Assembly: GCA_004335835.1 (NCBI GenBank)
Contig: RWJK01001239.1
Span: 109,930 to 173,929 of the forward strand
DNA: 64,000 nt
Direction of reading: 5' to 3'
Origin: Scenedesmus sp. ARA3
Taxonomy: Eukaryota; Chlorophyta; Chlorophyceae; Sphaeropleales; Scenedesmaceae
The notes below the pieces were generated by a model, which was given only the letters and a program-made list of their open reading frames with translations, had not been told where the DNA came from and did no database searches. A program made the position numbers and the translations under genes. The first letter of the stretch is position 1; each line of letters begins with the position of its first letter. Shown piece by piece: positions 42,643 to 53,196 of the stretch.

Positions 42643-45600
42643 TCAGCGCCTGTCGCGCCTGTCATAGTCCCTGCCCCTGCTGTCCCGGCCATCATGGTCG
42701 CGCCTGCTGTCCCTGCTGTCCCGCCCAGAGGACCTGCAGCAACAGCAGAAGCAGCAGAAGCAGCAACCCAATGTCTTGACGGCATGATGTGCAGGGCAGC
42801 AGCGGCCTGGTCTTGACCAGCTCTGTCAGCCCCCACACTGACCTGCTCCGCCCACCTGTCGTTTCAGACGCTACTGCTGCCCAACGCTTCCATTTCAACG
42901 CTGGCAACTGCAGCAGCTGCAACTACGCGCATCACCTGCCCCAGTCGTGCCTGCTGCTGCTACAAGCTGCTGCAACCACCTCTCTACATTTGACGCTCAC
43001 CTGCCCCGCTCATCCCTGCCGCCATCCCTGCCGCCCCTGTCGCCACCGCTGCCGCCGCCACGCCTGTCCCTGTCGCCTGCGGGGCTGCGCTCACGCTCCC
43101 GCCCGCCCTGCCTGCCACCGCCAGCGCCCCTGCTGTAATCTGGCTCATCTCTGTCCCTGCCTCCACCTGACTCGCCAGGCTGCTGCGCACCGCCGCGCTC
43201 CTGCAGGCAAGAAGAAAGACAGGGAGCAGCCGCAGCAACAGGAAGAGGGACGCAAAAGATACTCAGCAGATAGTGAGATAAGTAAAGCTCAGCAGAGAAG
43301 TGCAACGCCACTCTCAAAACATTGGCACTATGCGATCTTGCACTGCTTGGGGGCCACCGCAGCGGCGCACGTGCACAAGGCGCAGGCTTCAAGCATTAAC
43401 CATCAACCTTGGAATCAGTCAACCAGTCAGAAGTAACAACCAGCCAAGCAACGCCAGCCGCCCTGATACAGACGACACCTAGACAACCCTGTGAAACAAA
43501 CCTGTCAAACAGCCATCAAGCATGCATGATTCGCACCTGCTCTGATGGCGCCAGACTGCCGCCCTTGTGCAGCCGACACCTAGTCAACCCAGTCACACAA
43601 ACCAGCCTAACACACAGTCAAACTGCCATGAAGCATGAATCGCACCTGCTCTGATGGCGCCAGGCTGCCGCCCTTGTGCAGCCGGGCCAGCGCTGCCGCC
43701 TCGCGCGCGCGCCTGTCCTCCTCGTTGCTGCTCTTGCTGCGCTTGGGGCGGCCCCAGTCGTCATACCTGCCAGCAGCAGCAGCAGCAGCAGGAGCAGCAG
43801 CAGGATAGTTGCAGATCTGAAACAGGACAGCACTCATATCGCTGAAAGAGACGAAGCATCAACAGCAGTTCCTTTGCTCACCCATGACGAAGCGCCGATG
43901 TGCGTGCATCCAGGCAGATTGCATGTGGCATGTAAGCAACACAATGCAGCTTGTGCCGCATCTCTGCCGCTGCTGCCTGCCTCAACCACACGCAACCCAT
44001 CGCATCGCATCACAACGCATCGCATCGCACCGCATCACACCCCAGCGCATCCTACTCACTCGTCGTTGTCCGCGCCGCCCTGCTTGTACTGCTGCCGCCG
44101 CCGCCGGCTCTCCTCCAACTCAGCCTCATCAAGTTCCTTGAAACCTCCACCCTGGCCCTCACGCCGTGTATCCACAGTGCCCGGCTTCGGCGCGTTGCAG
44201 ACGTTGCAGGTGCTGCGGCGCTCCCAGTTCATGTTGCCGCAGCTGCTGCAGGCCCAATCGCCCGCGGTGAACATGCCCGGAGGGCCCTGCGGCGCTGCTG
44301 CCACGCGAGGCTTGGCATCACCTGCTGCTGACGGCGCTGCTGCTGCTGGCGCAGAAGCATAATCAGCGCCGCCGCCGCCGCCTCCTGTTGCCTCCGCCTT
44401 GCTCATCTGGCACTTCTGGCAGGCATCACGGAAGGCAAAGTTGTTGTTGCCGCAGCGGGGGCAGGGCCAGTCGCCGGGCTTGCCACCTGAAAAGCCACCG
44501 CCACCGCCACCGCCCTGGTAACCGCCGCCACCACCTGTCATACCGCAGCACAGCACAGCACAGCACAGCACAGCGCAGCACAGCACAGGACAACAAAGCA
44601 CATCAAGATGAGTTGCAGGGAAGGCACGAGTTGGCAGGGTATGTCTGCAGGCAGTGACAGAGGATGGATCAGTGAATGCGCTGAGGGCGAAGCTGCTCTC
44701 AAGAATAGGCACTAGAAGCCCTAAGTCACGAAAAAATAATGCCGACAGCTCCCCACACCAGCTCGCAGCCGGGGTTGCTGCTGCTGCTGCTACTGCGTGC
44801 TGTGCAAGACAAGTTGTCCAACGCCAGCATCTGCTCAAGAGGCAGGGACGCTGGTTGCTAGTGCCACTACCTCTGCATATACACACATAAGATCTGCGCC
44901 CACCCCCATGCATCCCTTCATGCGTGTTCCAGCCCCTGTCACAGCTGCAGTTGCTCACCTCCGCCGCCGCCGCCATCGGCTGGCTTTGCAGCCTGGCACT
45001 TGTTGCAGCTCGTCCTGCGAGCAAAGTTCATGTTGCCGCACGACGCGCAGTTCCAGTCGCCGCCGCCAGCTGCGCCGCCGCCGCCCCTGCCGCCGCCGTA
45101 CTGCCCAGGCGGCGGAGCAGAGTTGTAACTGTCTCCGAATGCGCCGCCGCCGCCACCACCGCGATCGTAACCGCCGCCGCCGCCACCACCATAACCGCCA
45201 CCACCACCACCGCCGCCACCGCCGTAACCGCCGCCGCCATAACCGCCGCCGCCACCCCTGCTGCCTCCAAAGCCGGCCGGGCCGGCTGCTTTGCGCTCAG
45301 AGAGCTGCACAGTGAGCATGGAACCTGCAGATGCATATGCATGGACAGCAGTACGCATGCATTGCTGCAAAGAGAGCATGTGTATTGCAAGAGAGACGAC
45401 AACGACAGCTGCAGTAGCAGACGCCATCACCTGCTGCACGCACTGTAAGGATGTATGCACAGCTTGCTGCCGAGCGTATGACACTGAGCAATCATTGCAG
45501 TTACTAGACCAAACAGCCCTAGGGTTGTGCTGCCAACATGCTGTACGCTGGCCATAGCGCAGGTGTTTTCTGTTGATACAGTATAAGCGGCATGCAACAC

Positions 45601-46174
45601 AGTGTAGATGTTCTGTTGCAACAGCAGCAACGGTTTGATCCTGCCCAGCAGCAGCTGCTATAGCACAGCAGCCATTGCTGATGTGCTGCTGCACGACTCA
45701 GCTGAGGCACAGCTGCTCTACTACGGGTGCACAGGTCTTACTGCAGACACATCACCAACCTTTCCACTCCTTGTTGTTGAACCATTCTACTGCTGAGGCA
45801 GCAGAAAAAGGGTCTTCATAGGTTACTGTGCCATCGCCCTTTAGCCCGCCAGTGGCCTGGAGAACGTAACGCAGATACCAAAGATTTCAGATAACCTCTC
45901 ATATTCGAGATCACAAAGCAGCGCACGACCATGGCGTGAACGTCCCGCCAGTAGCTGCTGCTGCTGCTGCCCTCAAGAGCATGCCATGTACAACTCAAGT
46001 CACCTTGTCGCGGTACAGCCATATCTTCTTGCTGGGTGGGCGTGTTTTCTTGTCTGTTTTGATTATGCCGATCGATCCAAAATACTCCTCCACATCCCGT
46101 TCGGATATGTTCCCGGGCAACCCGGACACATACACCGTGTCGGTGTGAGGAATCTCAAAGTCTGCCGCATTCAT
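42643..46174 (-). CDS. FUS/TAF15-like RNA-binding protein: RRM, three RanBP2-type zinc fingers, RGG/RD tail
   Basis: Seven exons: 46004-46174, 45760-45856, 44959-45324, 44060-44534, 43646-43766, 43001-43200 and 42643-42733; total 1521 bp, 506 residues. Exons 1-3 encode an FET-type RRM (TVYVSGLPGNISERDVEEYF, IWLYRDK, GDGTVTYEDPFSA, VEWFNNKEW, MLTVQLSERK). Glycine-rich stretches with repeated YGGGG then separate three C-x2-C...C-x2-C fingers: GDWNCASCGNMNFARRTSC, GDWPCPRCGNNNFAFRDAC and GDWACSSCGNMNWERRSTC. The tail is rich in RGG and RD/RS dipeptides. Such proteins act in the nucleus in transcription/RNA processing and can enter RNP granules; plant TAF15/TAF15b are the nearest known relatives. 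It is head to head with the PsbP-domain gene, 299 bp apart. Confidence 0.92.
43535..43690 (-). repeat. exon 5 3'-edge duplicate in the FUS-like gene
   Basis: The end of exon 5 (LHKGGSLAPSEQ then GTGCGA, 43646-43690) is repeated about 110 bp downstream at 43536-43576 with the same donor. Confidence 0.85.
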
Positions 46175-46473
46175 GGTTCTTCAATGTGCTGAGCTGCAGC
46201 AGACGCAGCAAGATCAGGCTTATGCCAGGCGCCTGGCAGTTGAATCGACCCGTTATTGACCAGGCTCAAGTGACCATGCATGGCTACGCATCCAAACTAT
46301 CAAGTCAATGCTTTCGCGCTTTTGCAGGATTGTGCTGACTGCCAGCCTGCTCTGTGCTCTGACCACTTGGGATCTTGGACTTTGCTCAAACACCGCACAC
46401 CAAGCCGGCACACACGCATTGCTTCTATTGGATCCGCATCCCATTACACGTCACATTCTTCAACGTTATTGCA
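46175..46473. promoter_or_regulatory. probable bidirectional promoter of the FUS-like and PsbP-domain genes
   Basis: These 299 bp separate two divergent start codons, so both promoters must be here or overlap it. No TATA box is evident. Confidence 0.55.
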
Positions 46474-49180
46474 ATGCTGACTGCGCACAGTCAGGGCACC
46501 CTGCCCCGCGGTGTCAAGCCCTTCACACAGGCCAGGCAAAGTGCAGTGCAGCCTGCTGCAGCGGGCAGGCGGAAGCAGGCAGCCGTGCAGTGCGCTGCTG
46601 CAAAGCCAGGTAACACTTTGGCAGCTTGCACACACGCTGTCAGCTAAGCCACACGAAATTGCAGCAGTAGTAGTAGTTGTGGCGCTGCTGCTGTCGCTGC
46701 ACTGGGGTGATGTGTCCATGCATGTGCACCTGAACCCGTCTTTTCCTAACCTGATGCGTGCAGATGCATCCAGCAGCAGTGATGCAAGCAGCAGCAGGCG
46801 CCAGGCACTGCTAGCAGCAGCAGGCGCTGCGCTGGTGCCATGCATGCCAGCAGCAGCATTCTCGCTGCCCGGGTTTGGAGGCCAGGAATCGGCGGCACCA
46901 GTAGCTGAGCCGGCACCTGCGGTAGGTGTCTGCTTAGCAGCACAGAACGCAGCAGCACCTGATCATGCACTTCCCTGGCATTCGCTGCATGTGCATCAGG
47001 CATGATCACTGTGATAAGTCAGAGCGCAGCAGCGTTTGATCAAGCACGCCGCTGCATCCGCTGCCTGTGCAGCAGGCATTACTGCAGCTGAGCAGCAGGA
47101 GGCCGTGCTACAAGCACGAGACAGCCTGCATAACAGCAGCATTGTCTGCTGCAGCATACGCCAGCATGCTACTAGTGTACATGTAGCTACACAAAACAAA
47201 ATAGATGCCGATTTCATGACTGCAGCTGAGCAGCAGGGTGGTATTGCATGCACGAGGGACCCAGCGTATCCACTATCGTCTGCTGTAGCGTACGCCATGC
47301 ACGCTACTAGTGTGCATGTAGCCACTCAAACAATCAAATGCCGGTTTCAGAGGGTCATTGACTGAGCCACGTGGTATGTTTGTTATGACATGACGCAGGG
47401 CTTCAAGGCACTGTACGACCCCACACTTGCCTACAAGTTCCTGTACCCAGTGCAGGGCGCGTCAGGGGAGCAGCTGACAATGACGCTCACACGGCCGCCT
47501 GAAAAGGTACTTGCAAAGCCCAACCCAAGTTGTTTTCCTTCCTGCATGCTTATAACACGATCTGGCTCGACATAGTTGGTTGCAACAGCAAAGGCAATAA
47601 CCACACTGTGCGTCTCCCAGGCCCCTGTTTCAATGCAGCCTTCAACTCTAAGCTATCCCTGCATGCCACATCCCGCCGCCAGCACATACATGTAACCTTA
47701 CCTCACCATCCCTAAACCTTCGCCAACCCACCCTCCACACCGCAGTACTCCAGCGCCGCGCCGCTGTCAGCTGACGCGCGTCAGCGCATCGTGGGCGAGC
47801 TGTTTGACCTGCGCAAGTTTGTGACGGCCAGCGTGACGGTGGGCCCTGCCAGCGGCGTGCTCAAGGACCTGCCGCAGCAGGAGTGGCGGCCGCGCGAGGT
47901 GGCGCTGACAGTGCTGGTGGACAGGTGCGCAGGGAGGTTGTCAGAGGCTGTGGGGTTTGGTGCCTGTGTGTGCGTGTGTGCAGCAGTATGTTGTGATGCA
48001 ATTTTGCTGTGAAAGAGTATATGCTGCACATGTTACGCAGAGCGGCGTTGGGCTTTCCACAGGCACGCACATGTATCCCGTATGATTGATGGACACTCCA
48101 AGCCAAGCCATGCCACTGCTGCCTCTCCTTCTTCCGCCTGCATATGATTGTGTCGCGCCAGGTCCACTGCGCGGCTGTCCAGCGGGCAGCGCACAGCACT
48201 GAACGACGTCATTGAGGCGCGCACCGAGGAGCGCAACGGGCAGACATACTTCGTATACGAGCACACCTCACAGGTCAGCATCCGGCACAACTGCAGAGCT
48301 GCATGTACAGATAACCTCCGGCACAACTGCAGAGCTGCATGTACAGATAGCCTGCATGTACAGATATCGTGCTGGCCGACTGCTTTAGTTGGGCCACTGC
48401 ACGTCTGCTGCACATTGTTCCAAGTATGCAGTTATCCAACCAGCATGAGGTCTCGGCAAGTGCACGTGCTGTGCTTGCTTCAACCGGCCAGTGCCTGTGT
48501 GGTCAACTGGCCAGTGCCTGTGTGGTCAACTGGCCAGTGCCTGTGTACTTCTGCAGCATATTTTGGTCTCAGCACAGCTCGTGTTGCTCACGTGTGCTTG
48601 CTATTGCCCGGGCTGCCCTGCATGTGTCTTTGTTGCTGGCTTGCAGGGCTCTCCCACTGTGGCCAACCCCAGGGCAGAGACGTACCGCCACGCGCTGGCA
48701 GTGACCACCACACGGCCAGGCCTAGACGGCAAGCCCTACCTGTTTACGCTCAACATGTCTTGCCCACAGGTGGGCCGGCTGCGCTGTTGCAAGTTGTGCT
48801 GCTGCTGGGCTGGGGTTGTTGCAGCTGGTGGATTTGGGTTGGGCGTGTTTGAATGGGGTGCAGAGCGGCATGGAGAGGGTTGCGGGACTGCAGTTTCGTT
48901 TGTCTGGCTTTGCGGAGCTGTGTGATGGTGCATGGTGTGTGAGCCCACATCCTCGCTTAGCAGGCAGCTGCGTGGCTCGCAGTTGAATGTGCAGCTGGCT
49001 TTGCTGCCAGTAGTACGCATCAGAACCAACAGATGGTGCAGGGGAGCACAAGCCACCAGGCCGCCGTACATCAAGGCGATGCTCGCAAAGCTGCAAAGCT
49101 GCAGGAACCTGCAGCTGCCTGGATCATCAGCAAGGTTGTAGCCTCACCAAGGCGTGGCTCCTTCCAGCTGCCGCTCAAAG

Positions 49181-49211
<31 letters not shown>

Positions 49212-49699
49212 CTGATCCCTGATGCTGCAGTCGCTGTGGGCTGACATGGCGGACGGCTTCAAGACAGCAGTGGACAGCTTCACGCTGGTGGAGCTCACCA
49301 ATGCATACATCGCACCAGACCAGAACCCATGGTGAGCGACACAGAAGTGGTGATCACATTTGGCTAATTGGCCATCACACGGCTGGATTGGTTTAGTGTA
49401 ATGTCATTCAGCAGATACAGCAGCCGCACGTAAGGTGGTCTGTCCGCAGCGTGTATACCAGAGTAGCCGCAAGCGCTGTACGCATGTGTGTTTTGAATGT
49501 AGTGCAGCACAGGGTGCAAGCAGGCCCTGCTGCTCCCACCGGGTGTCAGGCATCTGGATGTTTGGCTGGCAATAGGTGCTCAACGCTGCAGGCTGGCAGC
49601 AGCACAGCACTCCCCGTGCAGCATGTTTGTGCACAACTTACAGCTATTGCTGTTCTCTATTGCTGCTCTTTGCTGTGAACATGCAGGCTGTTCTTCTAA
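46474..49699 (+). CDS. PsbP-domain thylakoid lumen protein (PPD family)
   Basis: Eight exons: 46474-46609, 46764-46921, 47399-47506, 47746-47924, 48162-48273, 48647-48769, 49231-49331 and 49687-49699; 309 residues. The N-terminus is a basic, Ala/Gln-rich transit peptide, followed by SRRQALLAAAGAAL and an AAAF cleavage-like site, a twin-arginine lumen-targeting signal. The mature part has the PsbP fold landmarks: FKALYDPTLAYKFLYP near the start, LFDLRKFVTASVTVGP, an ARTEERNGQTYFVYEH strand pair, and FTLVELTNAYIAPDQNPW at the end. PsbP-domain proteins help assemble or stabilise photosystems or the NDH complex; the subtype cannot be assigned. Exon 7 could also stop at TGA 49333-49335; the exon 8 version (ending WLFF) is preferred because CATG-GTGAGC is a good donor. 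Confidence 0.85.
47080..47350. repeat. two tandem intronic copies of about 140 bp in the PsbP-domain gene
   Basis: GACTGCAGCTGAGCAGCAGG-type starts are followed by similar blocks ending near CATGTAGC.AC.CAAA, at about 47080-47215 and 47218-47350. Both are in intron 2. Confidence 0.72.
48274..48352. repeat. about 33-bp intronic tandem duplication next to exon 5
   Basis: CCGGCACAACTGCAGAGCTG and its following bases occur twice, then a partial third unit, immediately after the exon 5 donor of the PsbP-domain gene. Confidence 0.8.
48484..48550. repeat. three 24-bp tandem repeats
   Basis: GGCCAGTGCCTGTGTGGTCA units in intron 5 of the PsbP-domain gene. Confidence 0.85.
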
Positions 49700-50400
49700 G
49701 CCGCTTCAGCTGGGCGCGCTGGCTCATGGCATGAGGACCGTCATTGCGTGACCCAATCACCAGCAAGGCAGTGGAACACTGTGCACCAGCAGCAGGAGGA
49801 GCAATGGCGATTGTAGTGCAATGCTTTCAGCATTGAGCACTGATACTCTGGGGATTTCGGCCTGTTGTTCAGCCATCAGTCAATGGTACAGCAAGTTGCA
49901 CTGATCCTTGCTAGTGCTGCACCAGCTGTTGCTGGGTGTGCCAGTTCTGTGCCCCGTTGTGGAGCTTGTGATTAGTCATTGTGTCTGCAGGTGTTTCCAA
50001 ATAGAGCAACACTCGTTCTGAGACTGTTCACTTTTTGCTCTCGGCTGGTGTGAATCTCTTGGTTAGAACTGTGGCGGTTGGACCTTTTGGCGGTCTATTC
50101 CGGAGGCAGGCGTAAACAAATCCTCAGGCTTTGTTGCTGAACTGATTAAAGGTATGAAAGTAGATTGCTGCCCTACAGCTGCAAAATGCAGTCAGGTTTT
50201 TGGACTTCAAATTCGAGTTCGAGCGACAAACGCGACCGAGACTATTCAAGCTCATGACTGACCACTACCCTCTACTTTAGGTACTCCTACTATACCTGCC
50301 GTAATGAAGCAGCGGTACTACAGGCATTAGACATGGCCTGTTGACCCCGGCCACAGCTCTGCGTCTACAGCCGTGCCCGCAGGTGCTAGCATAACGCAGG
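49700..50400. other. intergenic between the PsbP-domain gene and cyclin
   Basis: No gene recognised. The right part presumably holds the cyclin promoter. Confidence 0.4.
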
Positions 50401-53196
50401 ATGGAGTCGATCGTAGACTATATGCCTATGGATTGCTGCCAGGCCACGCTCAGCCACAGTGCATTCAGCACTCAGGACGCCTGGAGGCAAGGCCGGGTCT
50501 ACAGCGCTCAAGAAGACGCTGCCGAGCCGATGAGCTCTCATATGGTGAGCCTTGGAGGTGTATGTTCTATATCAGGTCTGCCAAACGCCCTGCAGCAGGG
50601 GCAGCGCGCAGAAATAGCCTGTTTAGCAGCAACTGGCGCCCTTGCTCCGCCAGGGCCACATGGCCCAGTAGCAGGCGAACTTGCCCGTAGAAAGGTCTAT
50701 TCACTTATCATCATAGCTATCCTAGCGGTCAGCATCACCCACGGACATGCTTGCGCTCCCGCTTCGGCGTCAAAAACTTTGACCCTGCCTCCCTGCTTTC
50801 GCAGGGGCCCTTGCACTGGACCGCTGGCCCTGAAAAGGACTGTTTGCATTCAACCATCAGTGATGTGCACGACGATGCCACCTTCAGCAGTCGCAGCGCC
50901 AAGCACTGCAAGCAGCAGCACCAACAGGACCACTTGCAGCAAGCTTCTGCAGATCAGGCTTCACTGGATCTATCTGCAGCCAGCAGCTTTGACCACGTGT
51001 ACCTGGCGAGCCAGGTGGACTCCGGTGTGGCAGAAGAGGATGTACGCAGTCTGCAATGGCAGCAGCTACCCAACAAGGAGCGCGACCCCGCCTTGAGAGC
51101 AGCACAGCAGCAAGAGGAGCTGATGGACATGATCAGGTGCGCTGCTGTGTTTAGAAGCGATGATTACAGCAGCAGTGTGCTGAAAACTGCAGCCAGAATC
51201 CTTCACGCACCATTTAGCCTCACCTCTTCCTGCCTTTCACAGCAGCAGCTCTGGTGGGCCGTTGCAGGCTGCAGCAATTGACACAGCGAACCTGCAGCCT
51301 GATGCCCAACCAACACAAACAACTCATTGGACTCACACGGTGTCATCTGCGCCGTGATTCCCTTGCAGGAACGAGCTGGCCCTTGAGCAGGAGCTGTCGC
51401 CCAGCAGCAGCTTCCTGGAGCAGCCTGGGGTGCCTGGGGAGCACATCACGCCGCAGATGCGCATGATTGTGTGCAGCTGGCTGTCAGAGGTGGCCTGCGA
51501 GTTCAACATGCAGCAGGAGACGCTGTTCCTGTCTGTGGCGCTCATGGACCGCTTCATGTGCAGCACCAAGGTGTGTAGTTTGACCGCAGCTGTGCAGCAC
51601 TGGCAGTAGCAAGTGGCTGCAGGAAGCGCGCGATTGAGACAGCACCTGATTTGTGTGCCTGTGTCAGATGACAGGTCATGCCTGGCACCCAGCAGCATGC
51701 TACAGCACAGGCGGCAGCCTTGTTGTGTTGACGCTTGCAGCACTGTTGCAGTGGTGTGTGCTAATGCCTCCATTGACTGCTGCTGTGTGTGATGTGTTGA
51801 TGTGTGCAGGGCATCCCACGCACAGTGCTGCAGCTAGTGGCTGTGGCCTGCATGCTGCTGGCATCCAAGCAAGATGAGGTGAGCCGCAGCCGCAACAGCT
51901 ACAGCAGCAGCTACTGCATGTGTGCCAGAATGCTGCAGCAGGTTAGCGCCAGATTGCTGTAGCAGGCTACAGGGCAACCGCAGCAGGTTCGGCGGGGTGT
52001 GTAGTATGCTTGCACTGCCTGCCGGCTGTCTTTGCGCTGCATCAACTGACCTGGCCATTGCTGTTGCTGGCGCTGATGTGTTTCCTGCAGGTGGTGCACC
52101 CCTCCGTGGAAGAGCTGACTGACATTGCAGCCAACTGCTTCCAGGTAGGAGGACTGGCCAGCCGCAGCACTGTTGCTTGCAGTCCCCTGCCTAACACTCT
52201 GCAGCAGTCCTGGTGCCACTCACTGCTAAAGCCAGCGCTGCAGCTTGTAAATGTCATACGCCACACAAGCCAACCATTCTGCGCTGCTGCCGATGATCTC
52301 ATGCCAATCCTGCTGCTGCTGCTGATGCTCCCTCTTCTATCACACCCCGCAGGTGCAGGATCTGCTGCGAATGGAGCGCGTGCTGCTGGACGGCCTCTCC
52401 TGGCGCATCAAGACGCCCACCACCTACACCTTCCTGCACCTGTTCACCCAGACGACCGCAGTGCTGCGCGCAGCTGCAGCTGCAGCGCCGCCCGCCTGCA
52501 GCCAGCAGCACCAACAATCACCTGCAGCATCCAGCGAGCCGATGCAGGGCAGCATTGTGGCCAAGGCTGCCTACCTCACGGAGCTGGCGCTGCTGGACTA
52601 CAGCTGCCTGTGCTTCAAGCCCAGCCGGCTGGCTGCTGCTGCGCTGCTGCTGGCGCAGAGCTGGTCGGCGCAGAGCGCGGCTGTGCAGGAGATGCAGCAC
52701 GTGTCAGGTGGGTGGGCGTGTCCGCGTGGGTCGGCGTGTCCGCGTGTGTGCATCAGGGCTGGGTGTGTAAGGCAGCATAGTGTCTCTGGGTTAGAGTTAT
52801 GTGCGCTTGGTTTGTGCATGAGCGTCCATCAGCGGCAGCCTCTAGCCTGGCTTTGCCATCTGTGCTGTAACATGCGAGCTTGTTGGCTGACCATTCTTGC
52901 TGCTGCTGCTGCTGCTGCTGCCCCCTTCACCCCCTGCAGGCTACTGCCTGGCCGACCTGCAGGAGCCCATGGCCCGCCTGCTGCACCTGCACACGGCAGC
53001 TGCTGCTTCAGCAACCTCTGAGGCGCTGGCGCCCTTCAACTTTGTGAAAGAGAAGTACAGCCAGGACTGCTGGCTGCAGGCATCACTGCAACACGTGCCG
53101 CCAGCCGCCGCATTGCCCGACGGCCTGCCGCAGGCACAGGCGGGTGCCACTGCTGCTGCAGTCCCTGGCGGCGGCATGCTGCTGCAAAGCAGCTGA
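50401..53196 (+). CDS. A/B-type mitotic cyclin
   Basis: Seven exons: 50401-50544, 50733-51136, 51369-51570, 51810-51878, 52091-52144, 52353-52707 and 52940-53196; total 1485 bp, 494 residues. The N-terminal cyclin box reads MRMIVCSWLSEVACEFNMQQ, LFLSVALMDRFM, QLVAVACMLLASKQDE, PSVEELTDIAANCF and LLRMERVLLDGLSWRI; the C-terminal box starts TPTTYTFLHLF. The order and the MRxI...WL(S/V)EV signature are those of A/B cyclins that activate CDK in S-M phase. The N-terminal 190 residues are low-conservation and Gln/Ser-rich; no clear RxxLxxxxN destruction box was seen (RSRFGVKN is the nearest stretch). An Ala/Gln insertion interrupts the second box. The start is the first ATG of an open exon with a good GTGAGC donor. 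Confidence 0.88.

Noticed and set aside
44056..45024. Single 322-codon exon of the FUS-like gene
   Set aside because: The frame joins an intron (with the CACAG array) to exon 4; splice sites at 44534 and 44060 give an in-phase model instead.
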